Shown: in pieces, positions 8,780 through 15,656 of the stretch | How the letters are laid out: each line of letters starts with the position of its first letter | Position numbering within the stretch: position 1 is the stretch's first letter | Source of the DNA: CAYWWY01 sp964462525 | Lineage (GTDB): Bacteria > Thermotogota > Thermotogae > MWEM01 | Reading direction: 5' to 3' | NCBI GenBank assembly: GCA_964462525.1 | Contig: CAYWWY010000010.1 | Location: forward strand, 5,443 to 69,442 | DNA length: 64,000 nucleotides | Program-made: the position numbers and the translations under genes | Notes under the pieces: generated by a model | Seen by the model: only the letters and a program-made list of their open reading frames with translations | Told to the model about the DNA's origin: nothing | Database searches by the model: none

Positions 8780-9517
8780 TCATTTCTCGTCGTACTCCAA
8801 AATCCCATAAAAAGGGTAACCCAGGCTTTTAGCAATTCCGATCGAAGCTTTTCTTTGCGGTTCAACACGGATTTGTGGGATTTTCTGCGTTGCAAAAATC
8901 CGTTTCGTGAGTTCACTGGCGCATAAAGCCCCGAGTCCTTGATTCCTGTAGTTCGGATGGGTTACGTACCCGATATCGAAGATCCATTTTTCTTGATCGA
9001 AAGAAAAAGCGCTACTTCTGGAAACCCTCTTTCCCTTAACAAAAGCCCCAAATACCAAGGGGTGATCAAGCTCCACAAAACCTGCTTCCAAATCTTCGGA
9101 AGAGGAAGCTTTGGTCATCTCGTTAAATGAAACCCGGTCAGTTTCTTGGAGCGCTCTAACCTCAACAGCCTTTGGAATCGGTTTTGGACAAAAATCCTTT
9201 TCTTCAGCGTAGAAGAAATGCTCTGGTGTACCCAGACGCAATCCGTGATTGCTCAGGAACCTTCGAAAACTTAGAGCATCCTACAGCGGTTCGCCTTGTT
9301 CCGCATGTTTCATCAGCCGATCATAAGCTTCCTGGTTCAATCCAACAACTCATGTACTATTGTCTGATGTGCCTAAGATGGTAACTTGCTGTTTCGTGTC
9401 TTCTTCACGAAGCAGCAGGTGAAATCCAGATTGCTGAATCTGTCTCTGAAATCCGTTCTCTCTGAAAGTTCTCCCCCAATGAAAATCCCAGATCCTTTCA
9501 ACATGGTAACTGAGCAT
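8780..9517 (-). pseudogene. GNAT-family N-acetyltransferase interrupted by two in-frame stop codons
   Basis: The C-terminal 153 codons (8780-9241) carry a GNAT core: a VFGAFVKGKRV strand, then the acetyl-CoA loop THPNYRNQGLGALCASEL and SIGIAKSLGYPFYG. Reading further upstream in the same frame there is coding-like sequence up to ATG 9517, preceded by a perfect AAGGAGG ribosome binding site 5 nt away. Two stops break it: TGA at 9350-9352 (codon 56) and TAG at 9281-9283 (codon 79). The frame itself is kept, so these are point nonsense changes, not indels. A TTG at 9241 could restart translation, but the GNAT N-terminal part would be lost. Most likely a recent pseudogene; stop readthrough is possible but unsupported. 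Confidence 0.75.
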
Positions 9518-9672
9518 AAATGCCTCCTTGTCGAGAAATCTTCTGCCATTTTGTTATCCTTTTTTCTCTTGCCCGCATGATAATTCCCCCAGGAAATTTC
9601 TGGTTTTTTAGGGGGTGTACTTTGGGCGCATTATCCCTTTTTTCACGACTATTTTTGAAGCGATTTGTCCGA

Positions 9673-9701
9673 TTGACGGATGATAAAAAAAATGGTATAA
9701 T
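9673..9701 (+). promoter_or_regulatory. sigma-70-type promoter for rimP-nusA
   Basis: TTGACG (9673-9678), 17-nt spacer, TATAAT (9696-9701). It lies 85 bp before the rimP ATG. Confidence 0.8.
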
Positions 9702-9737
9702 CTCATTGTCATTCGAGAAACTATTTAGCCACATGGT

Positions 9738-9756
9738 TCGAGGGCGAAGCCCTCGA
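9738..9756 (+). promoter_or_regulatory. hairpin in the rimP 5' leader
   Basis: Perfect 8-bp inverted repeat TCGAGGGC-GAA-GCCCTCGA in the transcribed leader, about 30 bp before the rimP start. No T-run follows, so it is not a terminator. Since rimP-nusA products act on ribosome maturation and transcription, a regulatory or RNase-processing role is possible but is inference. Confidence 0.45.
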
Positions 9757-9785
9757 TCGTTTTATGGAAGGGAAGAAATAGTAAC

Positions 9786-10256
9786 ATGCATGAGGAAATA
9801 AAAAAAGCACAACCTGAGATTCAAGCCTTACTCGACAAGATGGGGCTTGTTTTATTTGATATGAAATCTCATCGGATGGGTAAACAGTGGATTTTCACTG
9901 TGTTTATCGATCATCCAAGCCGTTCCATCTCGATCCTTGATTGTGAGCACGTTTCTCGTGCTCTGAGTAACCTTCTGGATGAAAAGAATCTCTTTCAAGG
10001 TTCTTATCAATTGGAAGTCTCTTCGCCAGGGGCCGAACGAATCTTGAAAGGGCCACAAGACTTTCTGCGGTTTGCCGGTCATCTGGTGAAAGCGAAACTG
10101 AAAAGCCCTTGGGAGAATCGATCTGTAATCATTGGGGTATTAGTGAAGTATGAAGAGCAAATAAGCAAATTGACGATTCGAGAAGCAGAGACCCAAAAGG
10201 ATGCGATCATCTCTTCAACAGATATTTCGGAAATCCGATTACGCCTGGAGGTGTAG
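9786..10256 (+). CDS. rimP: ribosome maturation factor RimP
   Basis: 156 residues, normal for RimP, which helps assemble the 30S subunit. Recognisable segments are the N-terminal domain with LGLVLFDMKSHR-like strand, the IDHPSRSISILDCEHVSRALSNLLDE helix and the diagnostic LEVSSPGAERILKGPQDFLRFAG stretch. It is followed 8 bp later by nusA, the standard gene order. The usual downstream ylxR-infB-rbfA genes are absent here. Confidence 0.95.
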   Translation: MHEEIKKAQPEIQALLDKMGLVLFDMKSHRMGKQWIFTVFIDHPSRSISILDCEHVSRALSNLLDEKNLFQGSYQLEVSSPGAERILKGPQDFLRFAGHLVKAKLKSPWENRSVIIGVLVKYEEQISKLTIREAETQKDAIISSTDISEIRLRLEV

Positions 10257-10264
10257 AAACAATC

Positions 10265-11305
10265 ATGAATGTACACTTAATTGAAGCCCTAGAGCAACTA
10301 CAAGAAGAAAAAGGAATCTCGAAGGAAGAGACTTTGATCGCTTTGGAAACCGCTTTGCGAACGGCATATAAAAAAGCGTTTGGAAACGAAGAGAACGTAG
10401 AAATCCATATTGATCGCCTTAGCGGTGAGATTTCCATTTTACAGGTTTTTGAAGTTCTAGAAGAGTGGGATGATATCGAAGATCGGGAAGGAAAACTCTT
10501 GCTTGAAGATGCTCGGAAAATCGACCATCTTTGTTCTGTTGGAGATACGGTACGTCAGAAAGTAAATACAAAAAAATTCAATCGGATAGCAGCTCAGGTA
10601 GGAAAACAAGTGCTTGTTCAGAAAATCCGTGAACTCGAAAAAGATTCGTTATTCCAGCAATACAAAGATTTAGCAGGCGGCATTGCAACCGCAGAAGTGA
10701 TGCGATCGATTCCGGATGGTTATGAGATTCGAATTGGTAAACTAAATACCATGATTCGTTCAGAGCATATGATTCCGGGAGAACGGTTTCGGAATGGAGA
10801 ATTAATCAAAGTGCTTATCGAACATGTGGAGAAGAAAACCCGAGGCGCGATCATCAAAGCCGATCGCAGTTCTCCTGCTTTTGTTGTTGCCTTGTTAAAG
10901 AAGGAAGTTCCTGAACTGGAAGAAGGGGTGATTGAAGTCAAAGCCATTGCCCGTGAACCAGGGATTCGATCAAAGATCGCGATTCATAGCCATAACATGC
11001 AAATCGACCCTGTTGGCTCTTGCGTCGGAGAAAACAGCTCAAGGGTCTCATCGATTTTGAGAGAACTAAAAGGAGAAAAGGTAGATATCTTCCCTTGGTC
11101 AGACGAGATCGTAACCTTAATCAAAAACGCTCTTGCTCCTACCTCTGTTGTCGAAGTAGAAATTGTAGATGAGGAAAACCGAATCGCCCGGATCTGGGTC
11201 CCTCCGACTCAACTTTCATTAGCAATCGGAAAAGGAGGCCAGAACGCGCGCCTTGCCGCAAAACTAACTTCCTGGAAAATCGATATAAAGCCCGTACTTG
11301 AGTAA
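10265..11305 (+). CDS. nusA: transcription termination/antitermination factor NusA
   Basis: 346 residues: an N-terminal RNA-polymerase-binding domain (IEALEQLQEEKGISKEE...), an S1 domain around 130-200, and KH domains with REPGIRSKIAI and the C-terminal LSLAIGKGGQNARLAAKL motif. There are no C-terminal acidic repeats, as in Bacillota and Thermotogota NusA. It is co-transcribed with rimP. The operon appears to end here because a separate promoter (11397-11425) serves the next gene. Confidence 0.95.
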   Translation: MNVHLIEALEQLQEEKGISKEETLIALETALRTAYKKAFGNEENVEIHIDRLSGEISILQVFEVLEEWDDIEDREGKLLLEDARKIDHLCSVGDTVRQKVNTKKFNRIAAQVGKQVLVQKIRELEKDSLFQQYKDLAGGIATAEVMRSIPDGYEIRIGKLNTMIRSEHMIPGERFRNGELIKVLIEHVEKKTRGAIIKADRSSPAFVVALLKKEVPELEEGVIEVKAIAREPGIRSKIAIHSHNMQIDPVGSCVGENSSRVSSILRELKGEKVDIFPWSDEIVTLIKNALAPTSVVEVEIVDEENRIARIWVPPTQLSLAIGKGGQNARLAAKLTSWKIDIKPVLE

Positions 11306-11310
11306 TGCAC

Positions 11311-11340
11311 CCTTCGCATACTTACGCATACTTACGCATA
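11311..11340 (+). repeat. short tandem decamer repeat after nusA
   Basis: Three head-to-tail copies of a 10-mer (one CCTTCGCATA, two CTTACGCATA) starting 5 bp after the nusA stop, with a further partial CGTACC. Origin is probably slippage; no function seen. Confidence 0.7.
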
Positions 11341-11396
11341 CGTACCAATCCGTAAGATAGGCCCAATTCTCTGGTATTATCTTCTTCAAAACGCAG

Positions 11397-11425
11397 TTGA
11401 TGAATGAACCGCGTTCTGATATACT
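11397..11425 (+). promoter_or_regulatory. sigma-70-type promoter for the cDPGS-like gene
   Basis: TTGATG (11397-11402), 17-nt spacer, TATACT (11420-11425), 40 bp before the next start codon. Confidence 0.65.
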
Positions 11426-11465
11426 TCGGCTCGATAACCAAATAAATCCAATCAGGAGGTGTTTT

Positions 11466-12797
11466 ATGATGAAAAAGAGAGTGATTATTCTGGGAGCAGC
11501 TGGCAGAGACTTCCACAACTTTAATACTTGTTTTCGGGACCGGGAAGAGTTTGAAGTTGTCGCATTTACCGCTGCCCAAATCCCTGACATTGATGGGAAA
11601 AAATACCCCACGGAGTTAGCCGGAAAACTATATCCAAAAGGGATTCCCATTCTCAGCGAGGCAGAACTGCCGAATCTTATTCGGGATCACTCGATCGACG
11701 CTGTGATCTTTGCTTACAGTGATGTTCCGTACCAATATGTCATGAATCGGGCTGCGTTAGTTAATGGCTTAGGCCCTGACTTTGTCCTGTTGGGAATGAA
11801 TGCGACCATGCTGAAATCCACAAAACCGGTGATTGCAACCGGAGCGGTCCGAACCGGTGGTGGAAAAAGCGAAGCGTCCCGGAGGATTATTGATGTCCTG
11901 AAGAAAAGAGGGTTGAAGGTCATAGCGATCCGACATCCTATGCCTTACGGGAATCTTGTCAAACAGGCAGTTCAACGTTTTGCCACTGTTGAAGATCTGA
12001 AAAAGCACGAATGTACCATCGAAGAGATGGAAGAATACGAACCCCATGTCGTTCGAGATACCATCATTTATTCGGGAATCGACTATGAAGCCATTTTACG
12101 TTCAGCTGAAAAAGAAAATCCCGATATCATTTTATGGGATGGAGGCAACAATGATTTCCCCTTCATTCGTCCAGACCTGATGATTACCATGGTTGATCCA
12201 CAACGGGCTGGACATGAGCTGAACTATTATCCGGGGGAAACTACGCTTCGAATCGCCGATGTTGTTGTGGTGAACAAAATCGAAAGCGCTGATATGGCTG
12301 ACCTCCAATTGGTCCGGAAAAATGTGGCTGCAGTCAATCCAAAAGCGATCGTAGTGGATGCCTGTTCCCCAACATTTGTCGATCATCCTGAACAGATTCG
12401 CGGAAAACGAGTTCTCGTTGTAGAAGAAGGTCCCACAGTTACTCATGGGGAGATCAAACTCAGTTATGGATCAATTACCGCCCAAAAATACGGTGCTTCA
12501 GAGCTCGTTGACCCAAGACCTTATGCTGTCGGAAAGATCAAAAAAACTTTTGATACTTACCCCAATATTGGCCCCATTCTTCCATCGATGGGATATAGCG
12601 AGCAACAGATCAAAGACCTTGAAGAAACCATTGAACGAACACCTTGTGATCTGGTTGTCATTGCAACACCTATTGATATAAACCGCATCATAAAAATTAC
12701 CAAACCAACAGTCATGGTTGGTTATGAACTCCAAGAAATCGGTAAACCCGATTTTGAAGATATTATGGATGAGTTCATTCAGAAGCATAAGAGATAA
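11466..12797 (+). CDS. cyclic 2,3-diphosphoglycerate synthetase-like P-loop NTPase
   Basis: 443 residues from ATG 11466, which follows AGGAGGTGTTTT; the upstream extension to 11397 overlaps the promoter. The N-terminal third is a Rossmann-like strand-helix set starting KKRVIILGAAGRDFHNFN, followed by a P-loop ATGAVRTGGGKS (about 125-135) and WDGGNNDFPF and VVVNKIESAD segments. This fits the cyclic 2,3-diphosphoglycerate synthetase / GTPase family found in methanogens and many anaerobic bacteria. The bacterial members' reaction is not firmly known. It is monocistronic with its own promoter and a bidirectional terminator. Family call confident, function open. Confidence 0.8.
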   Translation: MMKKRVIILGAAGRDFHNFNTCFRDREEFEVVAFTAAQIPDIDGKKYPTELAGKLYPKGIPILSEAELPNLIRDHSIDAVIFAYSDVPYQYVMNRAALVNGLGPDFVLLGMNATMLKSTKPVIATGAVRTGGGKSEASRRIIDVLKKRGLKVIAIRHPMPYGNLVKQAVQRFATVEDLKKHECTIEEMEEYEPHVVRDTIIYSGIDYEAILRSAEKENPDIILWDGGNNDFPFIRPDLMITMVDPQRAGHELNYYPGETTLRIADVVVVNKIESADMADLQLVRKNVAAVNPKAIVVDACSPTFVDHPEQIRGKRVLVVEEGPTVTHGEIKLSYGSITAQKYGASELVDPRPYAVGKIKKTFDTYPNIGPILPSMGYSEQQIKDLEETIERTPCDLVVIATPIDINRIIKITKPTVMVGYELQEIGKPDFEDIMDEFIQKHKR

Positions 12798-12834
12798 AAA
12801 AAACCGCTCCTCATTTGAGGAGCGGTTCTTTTTT
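12796..12834. terminator. bidirectional intrinsic terminator
   Basis: Stem AACCGCTCCTC / GAGGAGCGGTT around an ATTT loop, flanked by A8 on the left and a T-rich run on the right, so it can end both the plus-strand cDPGS-like transcript and the convergent minus-strand gene that ends at 12851. Confidence 0.9.
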
Positions 12835-12850
12835 CATTCCTTCCCTTAGG

Positions 12851-14083
12851 CTAGAACCCCAAAGTCCACAAAATTGTTGCATATTGGTCTGACCAGAACG
12901 ATACCTCTTCGCTGGATGTAAGGGGCGCGATCCCGAAGAAGATGAAAAATTCTCCATTGCCAAAGAAATCTGCATCAGAGCTTTCTGAGTAAAAAACGAG
13001 CCAGCACGCATAATCGGGAAAATCCAACCGCCAAACATTTACGCTATCTTCAGCAAAACTCCAGCTTTCATGGTCCACCAATTGATAGGTCCCTAAACCA
13101 GAAAGAAAGAGATCGATGATCTCAATGGCCTCTCCTTCAACGGGGAGCAATCCCTCTGAGTACCCGGTAATAATCTTCCCAACAATGATATCTTGATACG
13201 CGATATCACTACCTACCAAACCTGTTTCTGTATCAAAATAGTAAGCGTCCAAATATGGGGGCAGGGCAAACTCAATATTTACATGCTGATAATCGGTCCA
13301 ATCAGGCCCGGGTTCAGTGAACTCACCAATTTCCAACGCCTGGGCAAATGATACGATCAGCGGATCTCTTCTGTCTGCTTCAACCACAGTTGATATAACT
13401 GATTTATGTCTCCATGATTCCATAAGGCTTTCCGATACACCGATGATTCGTTCGTTCATCGTCTGGATTTGATCGGAACTCTCATAAGGCTCTGTATAGA
13501 AGATCATGATCAGCATTTCCCCTGCTTTCATGGACTCTTTGGATAAACCTTGTTGATAGAGGAAATAGAAGGGCAATCCCCGGTCATGATCAAGAAGACC
13601 TATTTTTGTTGTATAAGCGGCTTGAGATTCGCTCAGAGCAATCCACTCTTCATATAGACTCGTTTCATCCGTCTTTCCTGGAAACAACCAATTGACCAGA
13701 TCTTCAACCAATTCATACGTTGTGTACGACTCTAATAGATAAATCATAATCTCACAGAAGAGATACCCTTCCTCATCATAGATTGCAGCTTCTACTTCTC
13801 GACCTGTTTGGGACGACGAGATTTGAAAAGAATCCGGTATGTGAATCAGATATCGACCAATCGTTTCTTCCCGCCACCCTGTTTTTCGATCTGCTGACTC
13901 AAATTGTAGAAACGCGCTCACCAATGGATCAACAGAAGGAAGCCTATTCGTTTCAGTTTTCGTTTCCGGTATTGTTGGCGGTTGCTGTGTGATTGTTCGT
14001 AATCCAGTAGATTGTCCCATCACAAACAAACTCCATACTAGGCCAACCATAATCACCAACATCATCCGTACCCTGTGATTCAT
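12851..14083 (-). CDS. secreted or membrane-anchored protein of unknown function, two-lobed
   Basis: 410 residues with an N-terminal hydrophobic segment (MMLVIMVGLVWSLFVMG) acting as signal peptide or anchor, then a Pro/Thr-rich linker. Two similar lobes follow: residues about 70-215 (YLIHIPDSFQISSS, EGYLFCEIMIYLLE) and about 255-410 (VNIEFALPPYLDAYYFD, QDIIVGKIITGYSEG). They recall duplicated PsbP/LpqN-like lipoprotein folds, but I do not recognise a family. A GGAGGTG ribosome binding site precedes ATG 14083. It lies 39 bp after the Crp-like gene on the same strand and is probably co-transcribed with it. Confidence 0.7.
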   Translation of the reverse strand: MNHRVRMMLVIMVGLVWSLFVMGQSTGLRTITQQPPTIPETKTETNRLPSVDPLVSAFLQFESADRKTGWREETIGRYLIHIPDSFQISSSQTGREVEAAIYDEEGYLFCEIMIYLLESYTTYELVEDLVNWLFPGKTDETSLYEEWIALSESQAAYTTKIGLLDHDRGLPFYFLYQQGLSKESMKAGEMLIMIFYTEPYESSDQIQTMNERIIGVSESLMESWRHKSVISTVVEADRRDPLIVSFAQALEIGEFTEPGPDWTDYQHVNIEFALPPYLDAYYFDTETGLVGSDIAYQDIIVGKIITGYSEGLLPVEGEAIEIIDLFLSGLGTYQLVDHESWSFAEDSVNVWRLDFPDYACWLVFYSESSDADFFGNGEFFIFFGIAPLTSSEEVSFWSDQYATILWTLGF

Positions 14084-14122
14084 TCCACCACCTCCATAAT
14101 AATCACTCAGTGAAAACCGTCT

Positions 14123-14815
14123 TTATATCTCCTTGTTCAGAATTGATCGCAATGCGTTGGGGTTTCTTACAGTAATCGTTTTCCCGTGGACTTCAATCCA
14201 ATCCATCCGAACCATGTCTGAAAGGACCCTGGATAGAGACGGACGCGTGACGCCGAAAAGGTCCGCCCATTCGTCTCTAGTAAGAGAAAGGATGATTGAT
14301 GTCCCCTGTTTATTATATTCCGTAAGCAAGAAATGGGATACTTTTTGCTGAATCGTGAAAAAGGAAAAAGCCATCACTTTTTCGGCCAAAAAAGCAAATT
14401 TATCGCCGATATCTTGCAGAAAACTCTCCAAACAAACGGATGAACGATACAATTGACGAAATATTATTTTTCTAGGAACTTCCAATACCGAAACCTGTTC
14501 TGAATAAGCAATAATATCGATTGGGACTATCCTGTGGGAAGAAAACACAAATGCTGGCGCAATCATTTGCGGACCATGCAATGTATCGATTCGTACAACC
14601 TTTCCTTCCGAATCCTGCATCTGGGCACGGATTGACCCTTGGAGCAAGAATATCAAGAAATCGATACGCTCTCCCCGAGCAAATAACCATTGTCCTTTCG
14701 CGTAGGTTCGGGTCCAATGGCTCAATTCTTTTACAATCGAATGGATCTCTGATCGGGGCAGCCCTCGAAAGGGTCTGATTTTGCCCAAAATTTGTACGAC
14801 TTCATCATGGTTCAT
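14123..14815 (-). CDS. Crp/Fnr-family transcriptional regulator
   Basis: 230 residues: an N-terminal cyclic-nucleotide-binding beta-roll (GQWLFARGERIDFLIFLLQGSIRAQ), a dimerisation helix, and a C-terminal winged helix with SLTRDEWADLFGVTRPSLSRVLSDM. There is no N-terminal four-Cys cluster, so it is not a canonical [4Fe-4S] FNR; the effector is unknown. It is divergent from the mini-gene/lpd unit, whose promoter begins 87 bp away, which makes that unit a candidate target. I saw no clear FNR or CRP palindrome between them. Confidence 0.9.
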   Translation of the reverse strand: MNHDEVVQILGKIRPFRGLPRSEIHSIVKELSHWTRTYAKGQWLFARGERIDFLIFLLQGSIRAQMQDSEGKVVRIDTLHGPQMIAPAFVFSSHRIVPIDIIAYSEQVSVLEVPRKIIFRQLYRSSVCLESFLQDIGDKFAFLAEKVMAFSFFTIQQKVSHFLLTEYNKQGTSIILSLTRDEWADLFGVTRPSLSRVLSDMVRMDWIEVHGKTITVRNPNALRSILNKEI

Positions 14816-14901
14816 CCTTTCACCTCGGGCGACTCAAAAAACCATGGAGCATGGCTTCCCAATTATACAATAAATACCCAAAAAATTCCACCAGGGATAT
14901 T

Positions 14902-14930
14902 TTGACATTGTCTTTTTCTTGTGCTATAAT
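14902..14930 (+). promoter_or_regulatory. consensus sigma-70 promoter for the mini-gene cluster
   Basis: Exact TTGACA (14902-14907), 17-nt spacer, exact TATAAT (14925-14930). This is the strongest promoter in the window. It points toward four mini-genes and lpd, and I see no other promoter before lpd. Confidence 0.92.
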
Positions 14931-14967
14931 ACGCCTACTTGACGAAACCATAAAAGGAGGGAACGGC

Positions 14968-15075
14968 ATGTGTACAAAGGGGAATCTTGATTACATCAGT
15001 ATTAATCAGTATCAAAACGCACCATGCACGTTGCTGAGACCTCCGCACAAATGGTTTCTTTGGGCTCCAACCTAA
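14968..15075 (+). CDS. mini-gene 1, 35-residue peptide (possible leader peptide)
   Basis: Too short for usual gene calling. AAAGGAGG lies 7 nt before ATG 14968, and the consensus promoter is about 40 bp upstream. The peptide begins MCTKGNLDYISINQYQ, has two Cys (residues 2 and 20), and ends in an aromatic stretch HKWFLWAPT. The stop is 28 nt before a strong terminator hairpin. It may be a real small protein or the leader peptide of an attenuator controlling the downstream mini-genes and lpd. No homologous family recognised. Confidence 0.65.
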   Translation: MCTKGNLDYISINQYQNAPCTLLRPPHKWFLWAPT

Positions 15076-15102
15076 CCCAAACTTACCAAACTGATGATTC
15101 AT

Positions 15103-15138
15103 AAGAGGTCGTAGCGGAGATATACGGCCTCTTTTTTT
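15103..15138 (+). terminator. terminator/attenuator between mini-genes 1 and 2
   Basis: Stem AAGAGGTCGTA / TACGGCCTCTT (11 bp with one G-U), 9-nt loop, then T7. Because no promoter is visible between it and the following genes, it probably attenuates rather than ends the transcript. Confidence 0.85.
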
Positions 15139-15187
15139 GCGTCATCCAGACCATGGAAACCCCAATCTTTCAGAGAGGAGGAAAGCA

Positions 15188-15289
15188 ATGCGAAAACGAA
15201 AAAACGAATCGGGGCAAACATTTTTGAATCTACCCATTGAAAAAGTGAACAAAGATGGAGTATGGACCCAGTTGAGATTTTTTGCATAA
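15188..15289 (+). CDS. mini-gene 2, 33-residue basic peptide
   Basis: GAGAGGAGG ends 6 nt before ATG 15188, a near-ideal ribosome binding site. The peptide starts strongly basic (MRKRKNESGQ), continues TFLNLPIEKVNKDG and ends with an aromatic tail VWTQLRFFA. It has no Cys and no membrane segment. The layout (charged start, short hydrophobic strand with a P-I/I-H motif, aromatic end) is shared with mini-genes 3 and 4. Function unknown. Confidence 0.6.
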   Translation: MRKRKNESGQTFLNLPIEKVNKDGVWTQLRFFA

Positions 15290-15319
15290 CCATCGAGTCG
15301 GGGGAAAGGAGGAAGATCA

Positions 15320-15424
15320 ATGAGCTATAGTGAGCTCGAAAAGCAGGCGAGCAAAAGAAAAAAGAAGGAATATATCCCAATCCATAGCGAATTGGACTAT
15401 TGGCTGAATATCCGTGGTTGGTAG
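15320..15424 (+). CDS. mini-gene 3, 34-residue basic peptide
   Basis: GAAAGGAGG ends 7 nt before ATG 15320. The peptide has a lysine-rich middle (QASKRKKKEY), then IPIHSELDYW and a Trp at the very C-terminus (LNIRGW). The IPIHSELD stretch resembles VQIHKEMD in mini-gene 4, suggesting common ancestry or a shared function. It lies 30 bp after mini-gene 2. No known family recognised. Confidence 0.6.
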   Translation: MSYSELEKQASKRKKKEYIPIHSELDYWLNIRGW

Positions 15425-15459
15425 GCAAAAGGATTCGAGAAACCCATAGGAGGTGTATT

Positions 15460-15585
15460 ATGGCAGCTCAAAGAAAATTCGGACAGTTTCAGATCGTTCA
15501 AATACACAAGGAAATGGATGATAACGTACCTTCAATGAATTTCCAAAATACCTTTCTCGGAAAGACACTACATTTCTGGACATGA
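15460..15585 (+). CDS. mini-gene 4, 41-residue peptide
   Basis: ATAGGAGGTG lies 6 nt before ATG 15460. The peptide reads MAAQRKFGQFQIVQIHKEMD at the start and ends FLGKTLHFWT. It contains the I-H-x-E-[LM]-D motif shared with mini-gene 3 and an aromatic C-terminus like the other three. The stop is 71 bp before lpd. Not hydrophobic, no Cys. Function unknown. Confidence 0.6.
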   Translation: MAAQRKFGQFQIVQIHKEMDDNVPSMNFQNTFLGKTLHFWT

Positions 15586-15656
15586 GCCCCTATTTGGTGT
15601 TCATGTCTGATATCTGATTGAAAGTCGATACTACCTTACGTCAAAGGAGGACGAGC

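Noticed and set aside
9520..9801. Plus-strand ORF of 93 codons upstream of rimP
   Set aside because: It spans the rimP promoter and hairpin and has no ribosome binding site or family-like sequence.
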